Positions 25,728 to 36,100 of a stretch of 64,000 bases of DNA are shown here, one piece after another (within the stretch, counting starts at the first letter, position 1; every line of letters begins with the position of its first letter). The DNA comes from Aggregatibacter actinomycetemcomitans. GTDB lineage: Bacteria; Pseudomonadota; Gammaproteobacteria; Enterobacterales; Pasteurellaceae. The notes below the pieces were generated by a model. That model ran no database searches. It saw only the letters and a program-made list of their open reading frames with translations, and was not told the DNA's origin. The DNA lies in the NCBI GenBank assembly GCA_017160915.1, contig JACAWG010000082.1, forward strand, positions 1-64,000. Direction: 5' to 3'. A program made the position numbers and the translations under genes.

Positions 25728-26618
25728 TTAGAATATATGATAGATAAATTTATATCTTATCTCTTTTATTAATCTTTTAATTTTTGTTCTAATATCAATA
25801 TTTTCAAAATCTGATATGAGATTTGGGTATTTCTTGCTGATTTTTTTGAATATTGAGTAACCTAGATTGGCTTTTAAATGAGTACACTTTTTGGTCCAAA
25901 ATTTATCAGGACCTGGGTAGTGATAAATAATAATTGGAAAGTTTACTTCTCTATTTTTTCTGTGTTTTATATATCCACATTCAGATGGGGTAAAGTTGAA
26001 TCTTGTATTTATAAATTTAATATCGTTTCTAAATATACCATTAAGAATATCTTGATCTTGGTATTTTATAATATCTCTATACTTATTTAGCCATTTTAAA
26101 CTCGCCTCTAACACATTTAAGTTTTTCCATCTCTTCATATTAATTAGTAGAATGCCTGCGTTAAAATAGTAATGATTCTCTAACCCTATTTTAGACTTAT
26201 AATCAGGTTGATCAATTTCGATAAAGAAATCTTTGCATGCTGCAAGGGAATAGTGATTTATATCGGTATCCCATAGCTCTTTTAGTGAACCATTTGTTAA
26301 AGTATCAACATCAATATAAAGTAGCTTGTCTATGTTAGGAATATATTCTGTTATATTTAATCTGGCATAGGTGGCTAATGATATATAATTTATTGTTATT
26401 GGAAAGTTGGCGAAGTCATTTTTATTAATAGGTATGAAATTTACTTTTTTATTATGTCTATGAATTATATCTTCTATGATTTTTCTATTTTTTTCATTAA
26501 TTCCAAAATCTAAAATATAAAAACATATTTCTGAGTCTGAGTTATTGTTTAATATGCTCAATATACTAACTAATAGATATGGTGCATAATTGTTATCAGA
26601 TGAAAATGCTATATTCAT
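25728..26618 (-). CDS. Glycosyltransferase family 8
   Basis: A 296-residue retaining GT-A enzyme of family 8, which includes the LOS galactosyl/glucosyltransferases LgtC and WaaJ. Seen are MNIAFSSDNNYAPYLLVSILS, the metal-binding DxD motif in LLYIDVDTL near residue 103, YFNAGILLINMKRW, and YHYPGPDKFW near the C-terminus, the usual second metal-ligand region (HxxGxxKPW in relatives). The tail is rich in Lys and Ile, suggesting membrane attachment. The DNA is very AT-rich, unlike the neighbouring priA, and has no uptake signal. It is paired with the GT4 gene upstream, 1 bp apart. Probably acquired by transfer (inference). Confidence 0.87.
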   Translation of the reverse strand: MNIAFSSDNNYAPYLLVSILSILNNNSDSEICFYILDFGINEKNRKIIEDIIHRHNKKVNFIPINKNDFANFPITINYISLATYARLNITEYIPNIDKLLYIDVDTLTNGSLKELWDTDINHYSLAACKDFFIEIDQPDYKSKIGLENHYYFNAGILLINMKRWKNLNVLEASLKWLNKYRDIIKYQDQDILNGIFRNDIKFINTRFNFTPSECGYIKHRKNREVNFPIIIYHYPGPDKFWTKKCTHLKANLGYSIFKKISKKYPNLISDFENIDIRTKIKRLIKEIRYKFIYHIF

Positions 26619-26619
26619 A

Positions 26620-27765
26620 TTATGCCCCCTTAACTGTATCTATAATTATCTTTCTAAGATTTTTAGTGAAATGAGTAATATTGTGAATGTTCTTAATGTA
26701 TTCTATTCCGGACTTGGCTTTTTCTTCTCTCATTTGATCATTTTGCATGAGTTCTTTGATAGCATCTACGTAAAGGTGAATTTTGTCAAACCCATCTCCT
26801 AAAACCTCACCAACATGAATACCAAATTTTGATGTGAGATCTTCGGGGTTTCTATTACTTACTAACACTGTTCCGTAAGATAACGCTTCTAAAAAAGAAA
26901 TAGGCAATGCTTCGTGAATTGAGGTATTTACTAAAATTTTAGCATCTCGTATAAAAGTCTCTTTTTCTATGCCGTCAACATGACCTACAAAATGTAAATT
27001 TTTAATATTTGAATACTTATTCATAATTTCAGAGTTTTTTTCCGATTCTCTGAATGTTTGTCCGAGCATATAGAATTCATATTCTGGTAATCTTGCGGCT
27101 ATTTCACAAAATAACCATCCTCTTTTTACGGACTCAATGCGCCCAAGAAAAATAATACTATTTTCTTTATGATGTTGATCAAAGTTAAAATCATTATTTA
27201 TTTCTATCGGGTTTGGTAGATATGTTATATCTACGTTATCATCCAGATGATAAAGATCTTTTGCTTTATCGTTGAGAAAATATCCTTGGGAAATAAATTT
27301 GACACGATTTTGTTTATACATTGAATGAACGAGATCATAAATTTTCTGGTTATAATAAGATGTCTCAGGGAAAAGTTTTACTGTGTTAATTTCATCCCAT
27401 TCATACATTGGTCTTGGGTCTTGAATCCAGAGGATAAGTTTTTTATTTAAATTAACTTCATTTCTTAATACAAAATCATAAGTTAACTCTATTGAAAGAT
27501 ATATATCGTAATTCTGTTTTTTAAGCCATAGTTTAGAAAATAATGATTTTTTAGGTAATTTATATACGTTAACATCATCTACTCTCAACTTTTCTGCAAA
27601 AAAACGATTTTTATTACTTCTACCTAATAATACATCAACTTGAATGTCATCATTAGGAAGATATTTGGCAATAAGCCGTCTTGCTAGAAATCCATATCCA
27701 CCATAAGCAGTTCCGGCTCCGCCAAAGAATTCATCTATAATTAAGCCAACTTTTATTTTTTTCAT
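26620..27765 (-). CDS. Glycosyltransferase family 4
   Basis: A 381-residue GT-B glycosyltransferase. The N-terminal acceptor domain begins KKIKVGLIIDEFFGGAGTA and the C-terminal donor domain includes NSIIFLGRIESVKRGWLFCEI, HFVGHVDG and NTSIHEALPISFLEALSYGT, the family 4 signature with the E-x7-E motif. It starts a two-gene unit with the GT8 gene. Both are strikingly AT-rich and lie between rpmE and priA, which are neighbours in E. coli. The acceptor is presumably a lipooligosaccharide intermediate. Sugar specificity cannot be read from sequence. Confidence 0.85.
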   Translation of the reverse strand: MKKIKVGLIIDEFFGGAGTAYGGYGFLARRLIAKYLPNDDIQVDVLLGRSNKNRFFAEKLRVDDVNVYKLPKKSLFSKLWLKKQNYDIYLSIELTYDFVLRNEVNLNKKLILWIQDPRPMYEWDEINTVKLFPETSYYNQKIYDLVHSMYKQNRVKFISQGYFLNDKAKDLYHLDDNVDITYLPNPIEINNDFNFDQHHKENSIIFLGRIESVKRGWLFCEIAARLPEYEFYMLGQTFRESEKNSEIMNKYSNIKNLHFVGHVDGIEKETFIRDAKILVNTSIHEALPISFLEALSYGTVLVSNRNPEDLTSKFGIHVGEVLGDGFDKIHLYVDAIKELMQNDQMREEKAKSGIEYIKNIHNITHFTKNLRKIIIDTVKGA

Positions 27766-27965
27766 TATTTGTCCTTATGTCATATTTGTTAAAGAAAATT
27801 TAATGAGAGGGGTATTTTAATTAATAATAAAAAAGTAATTTTGTACATAAAGCGTACAAATTTTACAGAAAAATTTATTATACTCAAGCTATTCTCCCCC
27901 AAATAGACAACAATCCCCCAAAATGCTATATTCCGAGCCCATTTTATTTCACTGAATTTCCGTCC

Positions 27966-30164
27966 ATGTCATTTGCCAGAATTACGCTTCCTGTGCCGTT
28001 ACATCGCTATTTTGATTACATCCTGCCGGCGTCGCTGAATGTTGTCGTTGGGGCGCGGGTGTGGGTGTCGTTTGGGGCGCAGAAGCGTGTGGGCGTGGTG
28101 GTTGAAGTCGCGGAGCAGTCGGATGTGCCTGCAGAGCAGTTGAAGCCGGTGCTGGCTTGCCTTGATGAGGATTCTTTATTTTCCCCGCAGAGTTGGCGGT
28201 TTTTGCATTGGGCGGCGGGGTATTATCACGCGCCGTTGGGAGAAGTGTTGTCGCAGGCGTTGCCGGTGAAATTGCGGCAGGGCGAAAGTGCGGTGGAAAA
28301 ACAAAACGTTTTTTGGAAACCGACCGCACTTGGTGAGCAGGCATTGTCGCAGGGCTTATTGAAACGCGCGAAGAAGCAGCTTGAAGCGTTGCAGGCGGCG
28401 AATGATTTGCCGGAGAAAGGCAATAATCCGTTTAGTGCGGCGATTTGGTCGGCGCTGAAAGCCAAGGATTACGTCACGGAAGTTGTTCAGGAAACGGAGA
28501 TCCAAACCTGGCAACAACGATTAGGCGATAAGCCCATTGTGAATAAAACGGATCGTTTAACGCTAAACAAACAGCAGGCGTTGGCATTCAGTCAGTTAAA
28601 ATTTACTCAGGGTTTTGTCCCGTGGTTGTTGGACGGTGTGACGGGTTCCGGCAAAACGGAAATCTATTTGCAATTTATCGAAGAGATCTTGCAACAGGGC
28701 AAACAGGTGCTGGTGTTGGTGCCGGAAATCGGTTTAACACCACAAACGGTGCGGCGTTTTCAGGCGCGTTTTAACGTCGTCATTGACGTGTTGCATTCTA
28801 ATCTGAACGACACGCAACGTTTGCAGGTGTGGCAACGCGCGCGCAACGGGCAAAGTGCGGTCATTATCGGCACCCGATCTGCGTTGTTCACCCAATTTTT
28901 CGAGTTGGGCGCGATTATTCTTGATGAAGAACATGACGCTTCTTTCAAACAGCAGGACGGCTGGCGTTACCACGCTCGCGATTTGGCGATTGTGTATGCG
29001 AAACAGCTGAATATCCCGATTTTAATGGGATCGGCAACGCCAAGTTTGGAAAGTTTGAATAACGTGCAAAGCGGTAAATATCGCCATTTGTCGTTGTCGG
29101 AAAAAGCCAATAATTCCACCGCACTTAAACAGCAGATTATCGATTTAAAACGTCAACCTATGCGCAACGGGCTGTCCGATGTGCTGATGAAACGTATGCA
29201 GGCGCATTTGGAAAAAGGCAATCAGGTGTTGCTGTTTCTGAATCGTCGCGGTTTCGCGCCGGTGCTGTTGTGCCACGAATGCGGCTGGATGGCGGAATGT
29301 CGCCATTGCGATAAACCTTATACTTATCATCAACAACATCATGTGTTGCGCTGTCATCATTGCGCTTCACAGAAGCCGATTCCGCGCCAATGCGGCAATT
29401 GCGGTTCCACACAATTAATCACCACGGGCTTAGGCACGGAACAACTGGAAGCCACCTTAAAAGAGGTTTTTCCTCACTACGGTATCGCCCGCATCGACCG
29501 CGACACAACGGCGCGCAAAGGCAAGCTGGAAGGTTATTTGGAAGACATTCAGCAGGGCAAAAGTCAAATTCTTATCGGTACCCAAATGCTGGCGAAAGGG
29601 CATCATTTCCCGAATGTCACCTTAGTGGCGTTGGTGAATATGGATAGTGCGTTGTTTTCGCTGGATTTTCGTGCGGAAGAACGATTGGCGCAGCTTTATA
29701 TGCAGGTGGCGGGACGAGCCGGGCGTGGTGCGCAGCAAGGCGAAGTGTTATTACAAACCCATTATCCGGAACACCCGCTGTTGCAAAGCCTGTTACACAA
29801 AGGCTACAACCAATTTGCACAAAATGCCTTGACGTTGCGTAAAAGTATGGGTTTGCCGCCTTTCGGTTCACAGGCATTATTCAAGGCGCAAAGTCGTCAT
29901 AGCGAAGAAGCTGAACAATTGCTGACGCAGTTTGTCGAATATCTACAACAGATTAAGCAAAATATCGCTCCCGCGCTGCAAATTCTCGGACCGATGCCGG
30001 CGCCGTTCAGCAAAAAAGCGGGGCAATATCGTTGGCAGTTATTGTTGCAACATCCTTCCAGAGGGGCGTTGCAGCAGGTGTTGACGGAATTTTGGCGTTA
30101 TCAGCGCGATCTGCCCACAAAAGTGCGGTGGATTTTAGACGTGGATCCGCTGGATCTGAGTTAG
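27966..30164 (+). CDS. priA: Primosomal replication protein N' (PriA helicase)
   Basis: A 732-residue 3'-5' superfamily 2 helicase that recognises stalled forks and D-loops and reloads DnaB for replication restart. Length equals E. coli PriA (732). The N-terminal DNA-binding domain is followed by Walker A LDGVTGSGKTE, the DEEH box IILDEEHDASFKQQ, and eight zinc-ligand cysteines between about 435 and 485 (CHECGWMAECRHCDKPY; CHHC; CGNCGS). An inverted pair of uptake signals is embedded in the coding region (28285-28332), in the less conserved linker before the helicase core, and further copies lie at 28853, 29121 and 30121. ftsN follows on the same strand. Confidence 0.96.
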   Translation: MSFARITLPVPLHRYFDYILPASLNVVVGARVWVSFGAQKRVGVVVEVAEQSDVPAEQLKPVLACLDEDSLFSPQSWRFLHWAAGYYHAPLGEVLSQALPVKLRQGESAVEKQNVFWKPTALGEQALSQGLLKRAKKQLEALQAANDLPEKGNNPFSAAIWSALKAKDYVTEVVQETEIQTWQQRLGDKPIVNKTDRLTLNKQQALAFSQLKFTQGFVPWLLDGVTGSGKTEIYLQFIEEILQQGKQVLVLVPEIGLTPQTVRRFQARFNVVIDVLHSNLNDTQRLQVWQRARNGQSAVIIGTRSALFTQFFELGAIILDEEHDASFKQQDGWRYHARDLAIVYAKQLNIPILMGSATPSLESLNNVQSGKYRHLSLSEKANNSTALKQQIIDLKRQPMRNGLSDVLMKRMQAHLEKGNQVLLFLNRRGFAPVLLCHECGWMAECRHCDKPYTYHQQHHVLRCHHCASQKPIPRQCGNCGSTQLITTGLGTEQLEATLKEVFPHYGIARIDRDTTARKGKLEGYLEDIQQGKSQILIGTQMLAKGHHFPNVTLVALVNMDSALFSLDFRAEERLAQLYMQVAGRAGRGAQQGEVLLQTHYPEHPLLQSLLHKGYNQFAQNALTLRKSMGLPPFGSQALFKAQSRHSEEAEQLLTQFVEYLQQIKQNIAPALQILGPMPAPFSKKAGQYRWQLLLQHPSRGALQQVLTEFWRYQRDLPTKVRWILDVDPLDLS

Positions 30165-30273
30165 TTTATTTGGGATTGCGGTAGTCAATAGCACAATTTT
30201 TGAGTAGAATTGTCGGCATTTTTTATCATCGTGATTTCATTATTTATTTGGTTTTATTGAGACAGGTTTTATC

Positions 30274-31107
30274 GTGGCACAACGTGATTACGCCGCCCGC
30301 AACGGCGCAAAGAAAAAGAAGAAACAGAAAAAAAGTAATAAACCCCTATTATTTATCATTGCCGGCGTGATTGTGGCGGCGTTTGCATTCGGTCTTTATT
30401 TATTGAAAGAAAAAGCGCCGGAACCGGTGGTGCAACCGGTCGAAAACACGGAAAAAACGCAACCGAAAAGCGTATTGCCGAATCGTCCTGAAGAGGTGTG
30501 GAGCTATATTAAAGCCTTGGAAACCCGCACTGTGCCTATTGATGACAACCCGAAATCCTTAGATAAAAATATGCGTTTAACGGAAGAACAGCGCAAGATT
30601 TTACAGGCAATGGAAGAGGAACAGAAACAGGCGGAACTGGCGAAAACCAAGGCGGCAGAAGCCCAACAACAAGCGGCACAACAGCCTGCTCAACCAGCAA
30701 CACAGCAACCGCCGCAACAACAAACAAAACCGCAGCCTCAAGTGGTAGAAGCGAAGAAAACCACACCGCCGAAAGAGGAGAAAAAAGCGGAACAAACGGT
30801 GAAAGCCGAACCGCCGAAGAAACCTGAACCGCAACAACAGCCGCAGAAACCGCAACCTGCGCCACCGCAAACCACGGCATCCAATAGCGGTGAGCGAAAA
30901 TACGGCTTACAATGCGGCGCTTTCAAAAACAAAGGGCAGGCAGAAAATTTACAGGCGCGTTTGGCGATGCTCGGTTTGCCGGCAAGAGTGAATGAAAGTG
31001 CCGATTGGAACCGCGTGGTGGTTGGCCCGGCGGGTGATCGTAATGCCGCCATGAAGATGCAGGAGAAAGCCAAAAGCGTGATTAGTTGTGTGGTTATCGG
31101 AATGTAA
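30274..31107 (+). CDS. ftsN: Cell division protein FtsN
   Basis: A 277-residue bitopic divisome protein that triggers septal peptidoglycan synthesis. It has a short cytoplasmic basic N-terminus (AARNGAKKKKKQKK), one transmembrane helix (PLLFIIAGVIVAAFAFGLYLL), a long periplasmic linker very rich in Gln, Pro, Lys and Glu (about 115-205), and a C-terminal SPOR domain (about 208-277) that binds denuded glycan. SPOR cysteines in LQCGAF and VISCVVIG match the disulfide pair of E. coli FtsN. The start is GTG at 30274; MAQRDY corresponds to the E. coli N-terminus. It lies downstream of priA; cytR, between them in E. coli, is missing. Confidence 0.93.
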   Translation: MAQRDYAARNGAKKKKKQKKSNKPLLFIIAGVIVAAFAFGLYLLKEKAPEPVVQPVENTEKTQPKSVLPNRPEEVWSYIKALETRTVPIDDNPKSLDKNMRLTEEQRKILQAMEEEQKQAELAKTKAAEAQQQAAQQPAQPATQQPPQQQTKPQPQVVEAKKTTPPKEEKKAEQTVKAEPPKKPEPQQQPQKPQPAPPQTTASNSGERKYGLQCGAFKNKGQAENLQARLAMLGLPARVNESADWNRVVVGPAGDRNAAMKMQEKAKSVISCVVIGM

Positions 31108-31122
31108 TCCGAAGATGAGCAT

Positions 31123-31153
31123 AAAAGTGCGGTGAAAAATAACCGCACTTTTT
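31123..31153 (+). terminator. Terminator of ftsN built from inverted uptake signals
   Basis: AAAAGTGCGGT (31123-31133) pairs with ACCGCACTTTT (31142-31152) with an 8-nt A-rich loop, followed by more T. This is a classic Pasteurellaceae inverted uptake-signal terminator. Confidence 0.85.
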
Positions 31154-31188
31154 TATTTTTAACTTGCCAAATAAGAAAAAATCAATAA

Positions 31189-31206
31189 AATGAACGAACG
31201 TTCATT
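31189..31206. promoter_or_regulatory. Probable AcrR operator
   Basis: AATGAACG-AA-CGTTCATT is a perfect 8+8 bp inverted repeat about 100 bp before acrR. TetR-family repressors of efflux pumps typically bind such repeats over the promoter. A -35-like TTGCCA (31164-31169) and a -10-like TAAAAT (31186-31191) with 16-bp spacing would overlap it. Inferred. Confidence 0.6.
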
Positions 31207-31307
31207 CAGCGTCAGTGTATTGACTGTTTGTAACCTACCTAAATGTGCGATTTGAGAAAAATTTTCACCGCACTTCTAACGATTAACTCAATTTTATTAA
31301 ATTTACT

Positions 31308-31874
31308 ATGCATCAATCTGAAACGGATATGATCGAGCGGATTTTTACCGCCACCAATGCGTTAATGGCAACGGTGGGGCTGCCAAACTTGTCTATGCAC
31401 AAGATTGCCAGAGAAGCGAAAATCTCGCCGGGGACGATTTATATTTATTTTAAAAATAAAGATGAATTGCTGACCCAGTTTGCCCGATATATTTTTCAAA
31501 ATTTCCAAGATGTGTTGAAAGAAGGCTACGACGAGAGGCAGTCGTTTTTTCAGCAATATCGAAAAATGTGGTGGAATATTTGGCACTTCTTAGAAGCCGA
31601 CCCCACAATTATGGCGAATATGGGGCAATACGAGTCTTTGCCGGGCTTTTCCGATATTTGTCAAAAATGGGAAAGTTATGGTATTTGGTACCGTTTTTGC
31701 GTCAAAGCAAAAGAGGCGGGGGAACTGGCTGATGTACCTCCTCCTATTTTATTTGCGATTTCATTGGAAAGTGCTTTCAATATCGCTTTTAAATGCCGAC
31801 ATTTTTCCCCTAAAGCTTCAACGGAAATGCTGGAGTCCGTCATTGAACGGACTTGGCGTGCCGTTAAAAATTAA
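31308..31874 (+). CDS. acrR: TetR/AcrR family repressor of the efflux operon
   Basis: A 188-residue TetR-family regulator. The N-terminal helix-turn-helix reads SMHKIAREAKISPGTIYIYFKNKDELLTQF and the C-terminal ligand domain is helical and hydrophobic. It is the first gene of an acrR-acrA-acrB order, here co-directional with the pump, 32 bp before acrA, as in H. influenzae and unlike E. coli, where acrR is divergent. It presumably represses the operon, itself included, through the palindrome at 31189, and is released by pump substrates. The start at 31308 lacks a strong ribosome site; ATG 31329 is an alternative. Confidence 0.85.
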   Translation: MHQSETDMIERIFTATNALMATVGLPNLSMHKIAREAKISPGTIYIYFKNKDELLTQFARYIFQNFQDVLKEGYDERQSFFQQYRKMWWNIWHFLEADPTIMANMGQYESLPGFSDICQKWESYGIWYRFCVKAKEAGELADVPPPILFAISLESAFNIAFKCRHFSPKASTEMLESVIERTWRAVKN

Positions 31875-31906
31875 TAATTAATTCAAGAAATAGTTACGGA
31901 GTTTTT

Positions 31907-33103
31907 ATGAGTTCAGCTCAAATCAACAGACCAAAGCGTTCCCATGTTTTCTTTTTGAAACTGGCTTTGGGTGTATTCGTATTACTTTTTGTCGCAATGA
32001 TTGTGATGAATTTTATGAAATCGAAAGGTATTGCGGATTTCCTTGCCAATCAAGGTGAATCCCCGTCGCCGGTGACGGCAATGACCGTCACTTCACAACA
32101 ATGGACACCGGTTATCGAAACCACTGGTTTGGTACGTCCGAACCAAGGTGCCATGTTGAGTGCGCAAAGTGCGGGTACGATTTCAAAAGTGTTGGTAACG
32201 AACGGACAAAGCGTGAAAAAAGGCGATTTGTTGGTGGAATTGGATAGCTCCGTTGAGCGTGCCAGTTTGCAGGCTGCCGAAGCGCAGGTGATTTCGTTGC
32301 GTCAAACCTATCAACGCTATGCGAATCTGGCAAAAAGCGGTGGCGTTTCCCGTCAGGAATTGGATAACGCCAAAGCGGCGTATGATGCGCAGGTTGCCAA
32401 CGTAGAATCCTTAAAAGCCACCGTTGAGCGTCGCCAAATCCTCGCACCGTTTGACGGCAAAGCGGGTATTGTGAAAGTGAATGTGGGACAATATGTGTCA
32501 AACGGCACGGAAATCGTGCGTGTGGAAGATCGCAGTTCCATGAAAGTGGATTTTTCCATTGCCCAAAATCTGTTGGATGAATTGCGTCTTGGTCAAAAAG
32601 TGACTGCCACTGCCGATGCCCGTTTAGGGGAAACCTTTGCGGCGAAAGTCACTGCTATTGAACCGGCAATCAGTTCTTCTACCGGTTTGGTTGATGTGCA
32701 AGCCACATTCGAGCCGGAAGATGGCGCGAAATTATTATCCGGCATGTTTACCCGTTTAAACGTGGCATTGCCGACGGAATACGATCAAATCGTGGTGCCG
32801 CAAGTGGCGGTGAGCTACAACATGTATGGCGAATCACTTTATATTTTGACCGCACTTTCTGATGAAGAAAAAGAAAAATTTGCCTCAAAGGGTGATGTGA
32901 ACAAAATGTTCCGCGCTCATCAAATCACAGTATTCACTAAAGATCGCCAAGGCATCTATTCCCAATTAAAAGGCGATGAAGTGAAAATCGGCGATAAAAT
33001 CATTACCGGCGGTCAGCAAAGTTTAAGCAACGGCGCGTTAGTGATTGTTGCGGATAAACAAGGTGTGGGTACCACTCAACCGGCAAGTAAAACCAACCTC
33101 TAA
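31907..33103 (+). CDS. acrA: RND efflux periplasmic adaptor (AcrA-like)
   Basis: A 398-residue membrane fusion protein linking the RND pump to an outer-membrane channel. A transmembrane N-terminal anchor (FFLKLALGVFVLLFVAMIVMN) replaces the lipoprotein signal of E. coli AcrA. The lipoyl halves (VLVTNGQSVKKGDLLVELDS and APFDGKAGIVKVNVGQYVSNG) flank a short coiled-coil hairpin (about 115-180), followed by beta-barrel and membrane-proximal domains. The hairpin is shorter than in E. coli AcrA. An uptake signal is embedded near 32853 and encodes LTALS. No tolC-type gene is adjacent, so the channel must be encoded elsewhere. Confidence 0.9.
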   Translation: MSSAQINRPKRSHVFFLKLALGVFVLLFVAMIVMNFMKSKGIADFLANQGESPSPVTAMTVTSQQWTPVIETTGLVRPNQGAMLSAQSAGTISKVLVTNGQSVKKGDLLVELDSSVERASLQAAEAQVISLRQTYQRYANLAKSGGVSRQELDNAKAAYDAQVANVESLKATVERRQILAPFDGKAGIVKVNVGQYVSNGTEIVRVEDRSSMKVDFSIAQNLLDELRLGQKVTATADARLGETFAAKVTAIEPAISSSTGLVDVQATFEPEDGAKLLSGMFTRLNVALPTEYDQIVVPQVAVSYNMYGESLYILTALSDEEKEKFASKGDVNKMFRAHQITVFTKDRQGIYSQLKGDEVKIGDKIITGGQQSLSNGALVIVADKQGVGTTQPASKTNL

Positions 33104-33116
33104 TTAGGACCAGCGA

Positions 33117-36100
33117 ATGAAATTTACCGATATATTTATTCGACGCCCGGTACTTGCGGTTTCAATCAGCCTGTTAATTATCATTCTTGGGTTGCAGGCG
33201 ATTTCCAAACTGGCGGTGCGTGAATATCCTAAAATGACCACAACCGTAATCCAGGTTTCCACCGCTTATCCCGGTGCGGATGCCAATTTGATTCAGGCGT
33301 TTGTTACCTCCAAAATTGAGGAAGCGGTGGCGCAGGCGGATAACGTGGATTATATGTCTTCTACCAGTAGTCCGAGCAGCTCTACCATTACGGTAAAAAT
33401 GAAATTAAATACTGACCCGAACGCGGCGCTTGCCGATGTGTTGGCGAAAGTGAACTCGGTACGTTCAGAGTTACCAAGCGGGATTGAAGACCCGACCGTG
33501 AGTTCATCAACCGGCGGTTCGGGGATTATGTATATTAGTTTCCGTTCCAATAAATTGGATGCCAGCCAAGTCACCGACTACATTGAACGTGTGGTAAAAC
33601 CGCAGTTCTTCACTGTTGAAGGGGTGGCGAGCGTGCAAATTTTCGGTGCCTCCGAATATGCGTTGCGTATTTGGTTGGATCCGCAAAAAATGGCGGCGCA
33701 AAATCTTTCCGCGACACAAGTGATGTCCGCCTTGTCGGCAAATAACGTGCAAACGGCGGCGGGTAACGATAACGGTTTTTATGTTGTTTATAAAAACAAA
33801 GTGGATACCACCACTAAGTCCGTGGATGAATTAAGCAAACTCATTGTGTATTCCAGCGGCGATAAATTGGTACGCTTGCGTGATATTGCGGATATTGAAT
33901 TGAATAAATCCAGCGATACCGCCCGTGCGGTGGCGAATGGTGCAGATTCCGTGGTGTTGGCGATTAACCCGACCTCTTCCGCGAACCCGTTAACCGTGGC
34001 GGAAAAAATTCTGCCGTTGTATGAAAACATTAAAAATAACCTGCCGGATTCCATTCAAACCGACATTTTGTATGACCGCACTATCGCTATCAATAACTCC
34101 ATTGATGAAGTGGTGAAAACCATCATTGAAGCGACCATTATCGTATTGGTGGTGATTACCATGTTTATCGGTTCCTTCCGTGCGATTTTGATTCCGGTGA
34201 TTACCATTCCGATTTCCCTTATCGGGGTAATCATGATGCTGCAAACCTTGGATTTCTCCATTAACCTGATGACCTTACTTGCCTTGATTCTGGCGATTGG
34301 GTTGGTGGTGGATGACGCCATTGTGGTGTTGGAAAACGTGGACCGTCATATTAAGTTGGGCGAAACCCCGTTCCGCGCAGCTATTATCGGGACCCGTGAA
34401 ATTGCCGTGCCGGTGATTTCCATGACTATCGCCCTGATTGCGGTGTATTCTCCGATGGCGTTGATGGGCGGGATTACCGGTACGTTATTTAAAGAGTTCG
34501 CGTTAACCCTTGCCGGTGCGGTGTTCATTTCCGGTATCGTGGCATTAACCCTGTCGCCGATGATGACCAGTAAATTACTGAAAGCGCACGATCAACCGAG
34601 CAAATTGGAAGAACGAGTGAACCGTACTTTAACGAGGGTCAACAATATTTACGCATACATTTTGGATTTGGTGATGCAAAACCGTAAATGTATGTTGATG
34701 TTCGCCGCCATTATTTTTGCGACCTTGCCGGTATTGTTTAAATCGCTATCCAGTGAATTAACGCCGGCGGAAGATAAAGGCGCATTCTTGGCGATCGGTT
34801 CAGCACCTTCTAACGTGAACGTGGATTATGTGCAGGCTGCCATGGCGCCGTATCAGGAGATTCTGACCCATACGCCTGAAGTGCAGTTCGCCATGACCAT
34901 TTCCGGTGTGCCGAGTACTAACCAATCCCTTAACGTGGTGACCTTAAAAGACTGGAGCGAACGTTCCAAGAGCCAGGCACAGGTGATGGAGGAATTGAAC
35001 AATAAAGCGAAATCCATTCCGGAAGTGTCTGTCAGTGGCTTCGCCTTCCCGGAAATTGATACCGGGGAACAAGGTCCGCCAATCGGCTTTATTATCAGCA
35101 CTTCACAAGGCTATAACGACTTGGCGAATGTTGCCGGTAAATTCCTGGACGCTATGCAGAAATCAGGCAAATTCGTTTATACGAATTTGGATTTGAAATT
35201 TGATACGGCACAAATGCACATTAAAATTGACCGTGAAAAAGCCAGTACATACGGCATCACTATGCAACAAATCAGTACCACATTGGGAAGTTTCCTTTCT
35301 GCGGCAACGGTTGAGCGTGTAGATATTGACGGTCGTGCCTATAAAATTATTTCACAGGTAAAACGGGAAAATCGTTTATCACCGGAAAGCTGGAAAAATT
35401 ATTACGTCAGCGCAGCCAACGGCACTTCCGTTCCGTTGAGCAGCTTGGTTACCATGACATTGGAACCGCAACCGGGCTCATTACCGCGTTTCAGCCAGTT
35501 GAACTCTGCGGAAATCGGCGCCGTACCGATGCCGGGATCTTCCATCGGGGATGCCATCCAATGGTTGCAAGACAACGCTCAAGAGTTATTGCCGCAAGGC
35601 TATAACTACGATTTCAAAGGTGAAGCGCGTCAGTTGGTGCAAGAGGGCAACGCCTTAGCGGTGACCTTCGTATTGGCGGTGGTTATTATCTTCTTGGTGT
35701 TGGCGATTCAGTTTGAATCTATTCGCGACCCGCTGGTGATTATGATTTCCGTGCCGTTGGCAATCAGTGGTGCGTTATTGGCGCTCAACTTCTTCGGCTT
35801 TATCGGTGTGGCGGGCAGTACCCTGAACATTTATTCGCAGGTGGGCTTGATTACGCTGGTGGGCTTGATCACAAAACACGGTATTTTGATGTGTGAAGTG
35901 GCGAAAGAAGAACAGTTAAACCACGGTAAAACCCGTATTGAAGCCATTACCGAAGCGGCGAAAGTGCGGTTGCGTCCGATTCTGATGACTACTGCCGCGA
36001 TGATTGCCGGTCTTATTCCGTTGCTTTACGCAACCGGTGCCGGCGCGGTGTCCCGCTTCAGTATCGGTATCGTCATCGTTGCCGGTTTGGCAATCGGTAC

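Noticed and set aside
23625-27765. Phase-variable tetranucleotide repeats in LOS genes
   Set aside because: Haemophilus LOS genes often carry CAAT, GCAA or similar arrays. I looked at the 5' ends of all six transferase genes and saw none.
30536-31148. Antisense frames over ftsN rich in Leu, Arg, Cys or Val
   Set aside because: They mirror the Gln/Pro/Lys-rich FtsN linker and are composition artefacts.
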